Shown in pieces: positions 1 to 18,230 of a stretch of DNA of 64,000 nucleotides. Origin of the DNA: Anolis sagrei. Lineage: Eukaryota > Chordata > Lepidosauria > Squamata > Anolidae. A model generated the notes under the pieces. The model did no database searches. It was given only the letters and a program-made list of their open reading frames with translations, and was not told where the DNA came from. The stretch is taken from the NCBI RefSeq assembly GCF_037176765.1, contig NC_090034.1, positions 98,169,500 to 98,233,499 of the forward strand. Reading direction: 5' to 3'. Each line of letters starts with the position of its first letter. Positions within the stretch are counted from its first letter, which is position 1. Made by a program: the position numbers and the translations under genes.

Positions 1-11
1 CGGTATACAAG

Positions 12-40
12 TAAAGTAAATAAATAAATAAATAAATAAT
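12..40 (+). repeat. (TAAA)n tail of a truncated retroelement
   Basis: Short run of TAAA units at the window edge, the usual tail of squamate SINEs and L2 LINEs. The element body lies before the window. Confidence 0.5.
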
Positions 41-59
41 ACCCGCCAGGCGTTGTGTG

Positions 60-312
60 ACCAACTTTCCCACCCACTCTCTCTCCTCCTTTCTTTCTAT
101 CCTTCCTTCTCTCCTTCCTTCCTTCCTTCCTTCTCTTCCTCTTCCCTTCCCCCCTTTTTCTTCCCCTCCCTCTTTCTCTCCTTCCTATCTCTCCTTCCTT
201 CCCTTTTATTCTTTCCTTCTCTCCTTCCTTCCTCTTCCTCTTCCCTCCCTTCCTCCCCTTTTCTTTCTCTTCCTTTTTCTCCTCTTTCTTTCTTCTCTAC
301 CTACTCCCAGCA
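60..312. repeat. pyrimidine-rich simple tract (CCTT/TTCC)n
   Basis: About 250 bases almost wholly C and T on the + strand, built from imperfect CCTT units. It is open in two frames only because it lacks purines. A mirror-repeat polypurine/polypyrimidine tract of this kind could form triplex DNA. Short CTAC/TATC repeats follow to about 360. Confidence 0.9.
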
Positions 313-365
313 GTCCTCCTGATTGATTTATCTACCTACCTATCTATCTCTATTTATCTTATCTA

Positions 366-790
366 TTTGGAGGATTGCTGGGAGTTGCAGTCCAGGAATA
401 GGAAATTGGAAATATGCATCAATTGGGATGCTCTCAAAGAAATCCAAGGAGAAGAAAGCTCGCATCTTGGAAGCAGTGCATTTGGATCCTCCTCCTCTCC
501 TAAAAGGCCTGGTCTAGGGGATGCTGGGAGCTGTAGTCCAGAAGAGAGTGTGGATATGCTATTGTGTGTTTTGTTTGTTGGGGGGGGGATCATCTTTGCG
601 CATGTGTTGTAGCGTCTTTTTCCTTTTTTGGCTTTTTAAGTCCCTTCCACTGTGTTTTTCGGTGTTTTTATGAGTTATGGTCACTCATTGGCCTGATAGG
701 TGTCCTGTGGCCAAATTTGGTGTCAATTCGTCCAGTGGTTTTTGAGTTATGTTAATCCCACAATGAACATTACATTTTTATTTATAAAGA
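366..790 (-). mobile_element. Helitron fragment, 5' terminus at 790
   Basis: Read on the - strand, the right edge starts with TC after an A, then an AT-rich stretch, then a conserved block around GGGATTAACATAACTC and ACACCAAATTTGG. The same block opens the copies at 13600 (+) and 17176 (-). A 5'-TC end inserted between A and T is the Helitron signature. The left edge is set only by where the unique body fades into simple repeats, and no 3' hairpin is seen here. Confidence 0.6.
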
Positions 791-997
791 TGTACCATAA
801 TGGACACTATTGCCAGAAATCTTCACTCCCTTCGAAACCCTACTTTACTGTATATCAGCTTCATTGAGAGAAGGAGATTCATTTTCCTGGGGATCGGAAT
901 ATGGGTGAAGAACATTTCCATTGGGTTTGGAGGACTGGGATCAGGTCAGGAGAAGGTGCTTAGTCTAATATATTTAGTTGACATAAGAATCTAGCCC

Positions 998-1134
998 AGT
1001 GATTCTCAACCTGTGGCCTCCCAGATGTTTTGGCCTTCCACTCCCAGAAATCCTAATAGCTGGTAAACTGGCTGGGATTTCTGGGAGTTTTAGGCCAAAA
1101 CATCTGGGGACCCACAGGTTGAGAACCACTAGGC
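998..1134. mobile_element. palindromic hAT-type MITE (~137 bp)
   Basis: The two ends are inverted copies of a terminus close to CAGTGGTTCTCAACCTGTGG. The inner arms also pair (ATGTTTTGGCC / GGCCAAAACAT), so the element folds back over most of its length. A second copy at 2506-2956 carries another element inside it. The terminus resembles SPIN/Charlie-type hAT ends. Confidence 0.7.
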
Positions 1135-1211
1135 TAGTGAATATTATGATTTATATTCACTGTTGGTGGCTTTGATGTGCTTTCTTGAAATATAGCTTAA
1201 TTTATAATTGC

Positions 1212-1251
<40 letters not shown>
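1212..1251. repeat. (GATA)n microsatellite
   Basis: About ten GATA units, 28 bp before the CYP2 exon 5 start, so inside the region that should hold the intron branch point and pyrimidine tract. Confidence 0.95.
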
Positions 1252-1252
<1 letters not shown>

Positions 1253-1278
1253 GTATTTGCTTCCCATCCCACCTGCAG

Positions 1279-10742
<9,464 letters not shown>

Positions 10743-10980
10743 GGCCATGAAATGAAAGAGAAAGGCCAACATGGAACATCAATAGCCAGGCATTGGAAAG
10801 ATTATGGTGAACTGGGTACGATGCTCCATCTGCAACACCATTAAGGCTGAAAATTAATTTGACAATGCTGGACATTAGAAACCATACTATTGATTCACTA
10901 GCATGAAATCCTTTGTGAAATTGATTAATTTCCTTGGAAATTGCTGATTAAGTCACTGTTGAAATGTTAGGTTTTGGGGA
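10743..10980 (+). other. probable CYP2 3' UTR
   Basis: Unique sequence from the stop to the LINE insertion at 10981. I see no AATAAA here; ATTAAG-like words occur. The true polyadenylation site may be a variant signal or lie beyond the LINE. Confidence 0.4.
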
Positions 10981-11395
10981 ACTTACTTACTTACTTAGGT
11001 GATCCCTCGTAATCTGAGGATGATGGTCTTCCATGTGTAGTGTCCTGACGGTGGGTCCATAGGTGACTGTGGAGCCCTATTCTTGATCTGCATCTTCTAC
11101 CACAGTGAGCGCATCAGTTTCCAGGTGGAAGGCAGTCCCGGTCGGAGTTGGCTTGACTTGCCTTCCTTTTGGCACATTTCTCTCTTTCACCCTCTATTCA
11201 TGCCTCTTCAAATTCTACAGCACTGCTGGTCACAGCTGACCTCCAACTGGAGCACTCAAGGGCCAGGGCTTCCCAGTATCTATGCCAGAGTTTTGAAGGT
11301 TGGCTTTGAGCCCATCTTTAAATCTCTTTTCCCTCTCCTCCAATATTCCGTTTTCTGTTTTTGAGTTCGGAATAGAGCAACTGCTTTGGGAGACG
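10981..11395 (-). mobile_element. LINE 3' end with zinc-finger-like tail (Vingi/Ingi-like?)
   Basis: Starts with reversed (TAAG)n tail, then CTTAGGTGATCCCTC. The reversed coding end matches 44500-45297, whose protein ends CPHCGRRCGSRIGLHSHLRIH-like. Clade assignment is tentative. Confidence 0.65.
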
Positions 11396-12088
11396 GAGAC
11401 AGAAATGAGAGTATCCCTCTTGTCCTTTGCTGAACGTAGCATTTGTTGGATTTTCTTGGTGGGTTTGTAGATAGTTTGTATGTTGTGTTTCCTGATCAGC
11501 TACCCTAAGTGGTCAGTGGTTCCCTTGATGTATGGCAAGAACACTTTCGCCATATACTTTTGCAGGAGTCTACCGGATACCACGCAGCTGTGGACAAGTC
11601 TACATAGGGACCATCAAACACAGCAAGGCCCAAACACGAATCAAGGAACATGAAAGGCACTGCAGACTAACTCAACCAGAGAAGTCAGCCATAGCAGAGC
11701 ACCTGATGAACCAACCTGGACACAGCATTTTATTTGAGAACACAGAAATGCTGGACCCCTCTCACAACCACCATGTCAGACAAGCATGTGGACAATTTCA
11801 ACAGAAAGGAGGAAACCATGAAAATGAACAAAATCTGGCTACCAGTATTAGAAAACTCTAAAATTACAACAACACAACAACACAACAACAGAGAGGAAAC
11901 AAACAAAGACATCTAATCACCTCTCAACAAAAGTTTGCTCTAGGTACTGCCAAGCCATTATATGCTAATTAAGGTGGTCAGTTGGAACATTCACACCTAG
12001 CTCCAGCAGACAAGAGTCCTTTGTCCCACCCTGGTCATTCCACAGATATATAAACCCATTTTCCTAGTTCCAACAGACCTCACTACCT

Positions 12089-12123
12089 CTGAGGATGCTT
12101 GCCATAGATGCAGGCGAAATGTC
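12089..12123 (+). ncRNA. hammerhead-ribozyme-like motif in Penelope terminus
   Basis: CTGAGGA, then GCTTGC / GCAGGC arms (six pairs including one G-U) around CATAGAT, then GAAATGTC. CCT before and AGG after can pair as stem I. Among the better preserved copies. Confidence 0.45.
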
Positions 12124-12143
12124 AGGAGAGAATGCCTCTAGAC

Positions 12144-12374
12144 CAGGGGTCCACAAACTTTTTAAACAGAGGGCCAGGTCACAGTCCCTCAAACTGTTGG
12201 AGGGCCAGATTATAATTTGGAAAAAAAAGAATGAATTCCTGTGCACACTGCACATATCTTATAAACAATACAATAATTAAAATGAAGAACAATGTTAACA
12301 AATATAAACTTATTAGTATTTCAATGGGAAGTGTGGGCCTGCTTTTGGCTGATGAGATAGGATTGTTGATGTCG

Positions 12375-12405
<31 letters not shown>

Positions 12406-12509
12406 GTGCTTTCAAGTCATTTCAGACTTAGGTTGACCCTGAGCGAGGGCCGGGTAAATGACCTTGGAGGGCCGTATCTGGCCCCCAGGCCTTAGTTTGG
12501 GGACCCCTG
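12144..12509 (+). mobile_element. hAT-Charlie-like transposon, 366 bp
   Basis: Perfect 8-bp duplication CTCTAGAC (12136-12143, 12510-12517). Ends CAGGGGTCCACAAACTT and, inverted, CAGGGGTCCCCAAACTA, the Charlie-type terminus. Internal (TTG)n near 12370-12405. Inserted in the Penelope copy. Confidence 0.9.
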
Positions 12510-12654
12510 CTCTAGACCATCGCCATATAGCTCAAAAAAACCTACAACAACCCAGTGATTCCGGCCATGAAAGCCTTCAACAATACAGCAAGAAATACTG
12601 TTTACCCACAAGCAGCAAGAAATTACATATATTAGAAACCAACACTTTCTCATT

Positions 12655-12713
12655 ACTTTTATTTCCCAGATCGCCAGACTGGGCCACAGCAATGCGTGGC
12701 AGGGTACAGCTAG
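12655..12713 (+). mobile_element. Helitron 3' end
   Basis: GCCAC-AGCAATGC-GTGGC forms a 5-bp stem, followed by 10 bases and CTAG with T next. Hairpin plus CTRR is the Helitron 3' signature. Confidence 0.65.
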
Positions 12714-12724
12714 TAAATAAATAA

Positions 12725-13213
12725 AATCTTTAGATCTGTTTATCCCTCATTGTCATCTCTCTTTCCTTTCCAATTCTATTAACAGATACTTATCACTCAG
12801 TATTACAATACAATATTTAATGTATTGTATCGGCACCGGGGTTGCCTGTTGTAAGCCGTCCTGAGTCCCTCCCCAGAGGTAAGAAGGGCGGGGTATAAAT
12901 GCCCTAAATAAATAAATATTCAAATGCCTTGCTTGTTAATGAGGAGTGGTTTGCAGAAGTAGCCATCCAACAGCAGTGGGTAGATAACTAAAGAGATCTG
13001 GCCATGAATCCAGGATGGAGAGTTTTTCATCTAAAGTGATTTGAAAGCCTCTGTGCATTTATGGAAGCCATTGAAATCCACAAACATGTGGACAATTTCA
13101 ACAGAAAAGAGGAAACCATGAAAACAAACAAAATCTGGCTAAAATCTAAAATCAGGACAGTACATAAAGAGGAACACTCAGAAAACAGGGGAATTCCAGA
13201 CAGGAAACAATCA
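12725..13213 (+). mobile_element. Penelope-like internal fragment with nested SINE tail
   Basis: Includes TGTGGACAATTTCAACAG, shared with 11546-12143. It is an inverted match to 15760-15880 plus 16414-16570. At 12810-12917 an L2-type SINE tail (GTAAGCCGTCCTGAGTCCC, then AAATAAATAAA) is inserted. Confidence 0.65.
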
Positions 13214-13215
13214 GT

Positions 13216-13372
13216 GCAATTTTTTTGGTCGTGTCAGGAGCGACCTGAGAAACTGCAAGTCGCTTCTGGTGTGAGAGAATTGGCCGTCTGCAAGGACGTT
13301 GCCCAGGGGACGCCTAGATGATTTGACGTTTTTATCATCCTTGTGGGAGGCTTCTCTCATGTCCCCATTTGA
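13216..13372 (-). mobile_element. tRNA-SINE (second family), 3' part
   Basis: Reversed tail TTTTTTTGGTCGTGTCAGGAG and GAATTGGCCGTCTGCAAGG. A complete sense copy is at 26531-26805. Confidence 0.8.
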
Positions 13373-13379
13373 GTGCAAT

Positions 13380-13580
13380 GCTAATATATAATATAATATA
13401 ATATAATATAATATATATACATATAATATTTATAATATTTATAATGTAATATAATATAATAATAATAATAAAATGATATTATAATTATATATTTCTATAT
13501 TTCTATTACATGTAATACTAATATTACAATACTGTTTAGTACAGTATAGTGATGTATAGTGCTGATATTATGCAATGTTA
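13380..13580. repeat. (AATAT)n AT-rich simple sequence
   Basis: ATATAATATAAT units grading into imperfect AT-rich DNA. No gene signal. Confidence 0.8.
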
Positions 13581-13599
13581 ATGGTATAATGTGTGTGTG

Positions 13600-14387
13600 T
13601 GTGTGTGTGTATAAATGTAATGTTTGTTTGTGGGATTAACATAACTCAGAAACCACTGGGCAAATTGACACCAAATTTGGTGACAAGACACCTAACAGTC
13701 CAACGAGTGTTCATCACCCCTAAAAATACAAAAACCCCTCAGCAGAATGGACTTAAAGCCCCCCAAAATACACTATATATATTTATATATATACACACAC
13801 ACACACTCATATACATATACACATGCACACATACATACACATACGTATATATATACCCAAGCACACACAAATATACACACATATACATCTACAAACACAT
13901 GTATACATATACGCACAAATATACACATGAACTCATACGTACACATATATAAACACTAATATTCATAAAGACAAGCATACACATATACACAATATACATA
14001 TGCACTTATAAACACACAAATATATACACACATATATACATATCTACACACACACATATGCACACACGTATATACACCAACACACATAACACAAATATAC
14101 ACACATATACATCTACAAACACATGTATACATATACGCACAAATATACACATGAACTCATACGTACACATATATAAACACAATTATTTATAAAGACAAGC
14201 ATACACATATACACAATATACATATGCACTTATAAACACACAAATATATACACACATATATACATATCTACACACACACATATGCACACACATATATACA
14301 CCAACACACACACATATATATATACACACACACAAAAAACACATATATACAGACTGGGCCTCAGCAATGCGTGAAAGGGATGGCTAG
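13600..14387 (+). mobile_element. Helitron, near full length, with expanded AC-rich interior
   Basis: 5' part TTTGTGGGATTAACATAACT and ACACCAAATTTGG; 3' end GGGCCTCAGCAATGCGTG, then CTAG at 14384-14387. The first bases are lost to a (GT)n run at 13590-13610. Between the ends are (CA)(TA) repeats with a ~225-bp unit present twice (about 13866-14090 and 14091-14318). No helicase frame; non-autonomous. Confidence 0.65.
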
Positions 14388-14395
14388 TATATATA

Positions 14396-14738
14396 TGGAG
14401 CCCCCGGTGGCGCAGTGGGTTAAAGCACTGAGCTGCTGAGCTTGTTGATCGAAAGGTCGCATGTTCGATTCCGGGGAGCGGCGTGAGCTTCCGCTGTCAG
14501 CTCTAGCTTCTGCCAACCTAGCAGTTTGAAAACATGCAAATGTGAGTAGATCAATAGGTACCGCTCCGGCGGGAAGGTAACGGCGCTCCATGCAGTCATG
14601 CTGGCCACATGACCTTGGAGGTGTCTACGGACAACGCTGGCTCTTCGGCTTAGAAATGGAGATGAGGACCACACCCCAGAGTCAGACATGACTGGACTTA
14701 ATGTCAAAGGACAACCTTTACCTTTACCTTTTAGTATA
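14396..14738 (+). mobile_element. Sauria-type SINE, full length
   Basis: tRNA-like head GGTGGCGCAGTGGGTTAAAG with B box GGTCGCATGTTCGATTCC, body, then BovB-like 3' end (GAGTCAGACATGACTGGAC) and CTTTACCTTT. One of the best-preserved copies, with 58289-58620. Confidence 0.9.
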
Positions 14739-14771
14739 TATATATATCTTGTAAGCCACACTACCTTTACC

Positions 14772-14925
14772 TTTACCTTTTAAGCCACTCTGAGTCCCCT
14801 TTGTGGTGAGAAGGGCGGCATCTAAATGTCACAAATAAATAAATAAATCAGGGCCAGCTAGCACTTCCCAACAAAGGATACCCCCACAAGATGCTGCCAG
14901 GCTATTCAATGCTAATCATGGATGT
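14772..14925 (+). repeat. L2-type tail followed by Penelope fragment
   Basis: TAAGCCACTCTGAGTCCCC to an (AAAT)n tail (14848), then CCCAACAAAGGATACCCCC and GCTATTCAATGCTAATCA from the Penelope 3' region. Confidence 0.65.
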
Positions 14926-14959
14926 GTACTGCCAACTGTACTGCAAATGCATGTTCTGA

Positions 14960-14975
14960 ACACTAGGTGGCAGAC
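14960..14975 (+). promoter_or_regulatory. CTCF-like motif
   Basis: ACACTAGGTGGCAGA matches the CTCF core (CCASYAGRKGGCA) closely. It sits just outside the BLOC1S3 promoter, after the last upstream retroelement. Confidence 0.45.
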
Positions 14976-14984
14976 GAGGGCTAT

Positions 14985-15306
14985 ATTACGCTCACGGTGG
15001 ATAGTACAAGTCCAGCCTTCCTAGCCACCGCTCTGCCCGCAGCACGCATGCGTCACCACAGTCACAGCTGTTCTTAATACGCATGCGCCAGGACGACTTT
15101 TCCTCCACCGCTCTGTCTGTAATAGGCATGCGCCCACGCAGCTGCCAGGCATCTACAGCTCTGACTGCAACACGCATGCGCTATCGAAGCACAGCCGTAA
15201 GGGCGTTTAAACGGAGCATGCGTCACGCCCCACGTGATCGTTTGGTAGTCATATGACCAGCGAAGGCGGAAGTATTGCTTCTTAGTCAGTGTTAAGCTAA
15301 GTCCTG
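14985..15306 (+). promoter_or_regulatory. BLOC1S3: BLOC1S3 CpG-rich promoter and probable exon 1
   Basis: GC- and CpG-rich, free of transposons. Holds palindromic NRF1-type sites at 15044-15053, 15079-15088 and 15172-15181 (ACGCATGCGY) and weaker ones near 15125-15134 and 15216-15223. CACGTGA at 15231-15237 is an E-box/CLEAR-like site, and GCGGAAGT at 15266-15273 is an ETS core. Sites sit in about three imperfect tandem units opening CCACCGCTCTG. CTG|GTGAGT at 15306/15307 is a good donor that would end a non-coding exon 1 and splice to 17495. There is no TATA box. The transcription start is inferred. Confidence 0.6.
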
Positions 15307-15359
15307 GTGAGTTGGTTGCTCATAATTTGCATGGCATGACTATTATTGCAGCATTGTTG

Positions 15360-16570
15360 TTATTATTGGGTGGCTGTGAGTTTTCTGGGCTGTATGGCCA
15401 TCTCCCAGAAGCATTCTCTCCTGACGTTTACCCTGCATCTATGGCAGAGGTTGTAAGGTTTGTTGGAAACTAGGAAAATTGGGTTTATATATCTATGGGA
15501 TGATGTCCAGGGTGGGAGAAAGAACTCTTGTCTGTTGGAGGCAGGTATAAATGTAGCAATTGGTCACCTTGATTAGCATTGAATGGCCTTGCAGCTTCAA
15601 AGCCTGGCTGCTTCCTGCCTGGTGGAATCCTTTGTTGGGAGATGTTAGCTGGCCCTGATTGTTTCGTGTCAGGAATTCCCCTGTTTTTTTGTTTTTTTAG
15701 TGTTGCTCTTTATTTACTATTCTGATTTTAGAGGGTTTTTTTAATACTGGTAGCCAGATTTTGCTCATTTTCATGGTTTTCCTCCTTTCTGTTGAAATTG
15801 TCCACATGCTTGTGGATTTCAGTGGCTTCTGTAAATGTGCAGAAGCATTCAAAATCACTTTAGATGAAAAACTCTCCATAGAATCATAGAGTTGGAAGAG
15901 ACCTCATGGGCCATCCAGTCCAACCCCATTCTGCCAAGAAGCAGGAAAATTGCATTCAAAGCACCCCCAACAGATGGCCATCCAGCCTCTGTTTAAAAGC
16001 TTCCAAAGAAGGATCCTCCACCACACTCCAGGGCAGAGAGTTCCACTGCTGAACAGCTCTCACAGTCAGGAAGTTCTTCCTAATATTCAGATGGAATCTC
16101 CTTTCTTGTAGTTTGAAGCCATTGTTCCGCATCCTAGTCTCCAGGGCAGCAGATAACAAGCTTGCTTCCTCCTCCTTATGACTTTCTCTCACACATGGCT
16201 ATCGTGTCTCCTCTCAGCCTTCTCTTCTTCAGGCTAAACATGACCAGCTCTTTAAGCCGCTCCTCGTAGGGCTTGTTCTCCAGACCCTTGATGATTTGAG
16301 TCGCCCTCCTTTGGACACATTCCAGCTTGTCAACATCTCCCTTCAATTGCGGTGCCCAGAATTGGACACAATATTCCAGGTGTAGTCTAACCAAGGCAGA
16401 ATATAATCCCTCTTGGATTCATTGCCAGATTTCTTTAGTTATCCACCCACTGCTGTTGGATAGCTACGAATCTTACTTCAGCAAACCACTCCTCATTAAC
16501 AAACAAAGCATTTGAATAGTGAGCGATAAGTATCTGTTGATAAGGTTGGAAAGGAAAAAGAGATGGTGAT
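15360..16570 (-). mobile_element. Penelope-like element split by CR1
   Basis: Reversed terminal block (CTGTATGGCCATCTCCCAGA) then internal sequence to 15880, continuing at 16414-16570. It mirrors 12725-13213. It begins about 55 bp after the probable exon 1 donor, inside BLOC1S3 intron 1. Confidence 0.65.
15880..16413 (-). mobile_element. CR1 LINE 3' fragment, nested in Penelope
   Basis: Octamer tail CATAGAATCATAGAG at left. - frames read [15 protein letters not shown] and [16 protein letters not shown], the CR1 ORF2 C-terminus. Confidence 0.9.
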
Positions 16571-16689
16571 GAGGGACAAACAGATCCAAAGAGAGTTATT
16601 GATTTATTTTGCATCTTTGTGCTCCACTTTCAGCCAAAAAAGACTCCCTAAGCAGCTTATGAATCATGTAGAGATTGGGAGCAAGGAAG

Positions 16690-17176
16690 TTCAGAATGCT
16701 CTGTGATTGTAGGTGAACTATAAATCCCAGCAAGTACAACTCCCAAATGTCAAGATTCTATTTTCCCCAAACTCCACCTGTGTTCACATTTGGGCATATT
16801 GAGTATTTCTGTAGAGTTTGGTCCAGATCCATCATTGTTTGAGTCCACAGTGATCTCTGGATGTAGGTGAACTACAACTCCAAAACCAAAGGACACTGCC
16901 CACCAAACCTTTCCAGTATTTTTTGTTGGTCATGGGAGTTGTGTGTGCCAAGTTTGGTTCAATTCCATTATTGGTGGAGTTCAGAATGCTCTTTGATTCT
17001 GGTGAACTATAAATCCCAGCAACTACAACTCCCAAATGACAAAATCAATTTTTTTTGAGTGAAGGACATACATTGGCCTGATAGGTGTATTGTGTCCAAA
17101 CTTGGTGTCGATTCACCCAGTGGTTTTTGAGTTCTGTTAATCCCACAAACGAACATAACATTTTTATTTATATAGA
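16690..17176 (-). mobile_element. Helitron 5' part carrying the hAT-shared module
   Basis: On - it starts TC at 17176, runs through AAATAAAAATGTTATGTTCG and the conserved ~110-bp 5' block, then continues into two or more copies of the module (CCAGTATTTTTTGTTGGTCA, GAACTATAAATCCCAGCAAC on +) that also fills the SPIN-like hATs. Confidence 0.6.
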
Positions 17177-17255
17177 TTTATTTTGGTGTATCTTTGTATT
17201 GATTCAGTTATTGTTGTATATTTTACGTTGTTCTTTTTGTATCGCTGCTGTCTTG

Positions 17256-17318
17256 TAAGCCACCTGAGTCCCTTTAGGGAGATGGGGTGGGATATAAATA
17301 AAGATTATTATTATCCCC

Positions 17319-17372
<54 letters not shown>

Positions 17373-17374
17373 CT
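17256..17374 (+). repeat. L2-type tail, then (TG)n(TA)n
   Basis: GTAAGCCACCTGAGTCCCTT ending in ATAAATAAAG(ATT)n, followed by (TG)n at about 17322-17352 and (TA)n to 17372, about 120 bp before the BLOC1S3 coding exon. Confidence 0.85.
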
Positions 17375-17500
17375 CCACCCACTGTTTTTCTCTCTCTACA
17401 GAATGGAAAGATTTCTTATTTAGAGTCATCTTGGTTATCTCTTCATCCCTGTTAAATTCTCCAGCAAAGACTTTTTTTTATTTTCTTTCTGTAGAAGTCA

Positions 17501-17512
17501 ATGCAAAAATGA
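17501..17512 (+). promoter_or_regulatory. three-codon uORF overlapping the BLOC1S3 start
   Basis: ATG CAA AAA TGA: its stop overlaps the main ATG (ATGA at 17509-17512). It has a weak start context (T at -3) against A at -3 for the main ATG. It lies in the mature mRNA only if the acceptor at 17494 is used. Confidence 0.5.
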
Positions 17513-18084
17513 CAACTTCAAAATACAAAACTGTAATTCAAGGAGAGGCATCGGAGACGGATTCGGATGAAGAAGTGTACCTGTCTTCTGGGCCCCAGGG
17601 TTCATTGCCCAGCCTTTCTGGAGTGAAGGTTGCTGGGGAAGCCTCTGAAACGGATGAGGAGGAAGATGGAAATTCTGGCCAGTCCAAAATGGAGCCACAG
17701 TTACTCAGCCCAGACTTGCCGCCGCTGGTGGTTTACAGGAATGAGGATGTGGGTTCTCCCACCGCTGTTGAAGAGAAGCCTGCCCTCCGCTCCCGACACC
17801 GGGGCCGCTACAGCACCCTCCTGCAGCAGAAGCTGATTGAGAGTAATGCCCGTTTGTACTACGATGTCAATAGCACTGTCAAGCAGGTGTACCAGACGGC
17901 CATCAAAGAGATAGGGGCCATTACGGGGCAGCTAAGTAACTCGCAAAATGGCATCATCAATGCCTCACACAACATCCGGCTTGTCCTGGAGGACCTGAGA
18001 GCTGTGGCTGAAAAGGTAGACATCATCACCAGCTGCAACCTGCTGCCGGATATCCAGATACAGCTGCCTCCAGCACAAACCTAA
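17509..18084 (+). CDS. BLOC1S3: BLOC-1 complex subunit 3
   Basis: A subunit of BLOC-1, the cytosolic octamer that sorts cargo from endosomes to melanosomes, platelet granules and other lysosome-related organelles. 191 residues (human about 202). Recognised by two copies of an acidic motif, GEASETDSDEE (about 11-21) and VAGEASETDEEE (about 43-54), then LPPLVVYRNED, then a helical C-terminal half and the hallmark end VDIITSCNLLPDI. The C-terminal half should be the coiled coil that packs in the complex. Single coding exon; the acceptor TTTCTTTCTGTAG ends at 17494. An in-frame extension upstream to 17323 is only microsatellite and intron. Intact. Confidence 0.96.
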   Translation: MTTSKYKTVIQGEASETDSDEEVYLSSGPQGSLPSLSGVKVAGEASETDEEEDGNSGQSKMEPQLLSPDLPPLVVYRNEDVGSPTAVEEKPALRSRHRGRYSTLLQQKLIESNARLYYDVNSTVKQVYQTAIKEIGAITGQLSNSQNGIINASHNIRLVLEDLRAVAEKVDIITSCNLLPDIQIQLPPAQT

Positions 18085-18224
18085 TCTTGTCCCAGAAGTG
18101 AAGCAGTGTTAAACTGACACCTTGGCTGTAAGGTGCAGCTTAAAACAAAACTGTCACAAGGAGCCTTTGCTGCCTGGTGTTTAAATCACAGCATATGCAA
18201 TCACATTGACTCCTCTAGTAAACA

Positions 18225-18230
18225 AATAAA
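18225..18230 (+). terminator. BLOC1S3: BLOC1S3 polyadenylation signal
   Basis: AATAAA 141 bases after the stop, in the first AT-rich stretch of the 3' UTR. Confidence 0.7.

Larger units (their letters stand above)
11396..12590 (+). mobile_element. Penelope-like element with GIY-YIG domain, interrupted
   Basis: A short - piece (11396-11545) meets a + piece. The + frame 11532-11861 reads GVYRIPRSCGQVYIG, then TRIKEHERHCRL and EKSAIAEHLMNQPGHSILF. These are the GIY-YIG endonuclease motifs (G-Y-Y..I, R, EH) that follow the reverse transcriptase in Penelope elements. The 3' block follows and is split by the hAT at 12144-12509. No RT domain is present, so it cannot move alone. Confidence 0.8.

Noticed and set aside
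53-326. Two ~89-codon open frames at the window start
   Set aside because: They are translations of a C/T-only simple tract, with no splice context or protein character.
1-1278. CYP2 exon 4 upstream of exon 5
   Set aside because: I searched the frames for the exon 4 signature and found none; it must lie before the window.
13593-14150. Open frames rich in His, Thr and Tyr (+) and Val and Cys (-)
   Set aside because: Produced by (CA)(TA) repeats inside a Helitron.
14396-14480. tRNA gene
   Set aside because: A and B boxes are present, but this is the head of a dispersed SINE with a BovB-like tail.
17323-17508. N-terminal extension of BLOC1S3 to the upstream in-frame ATG
   Set aside because: It would translate a (TG)(TA) microsatellite and a pyrimidine tract with a splice acceptor; homology starts at 17509.
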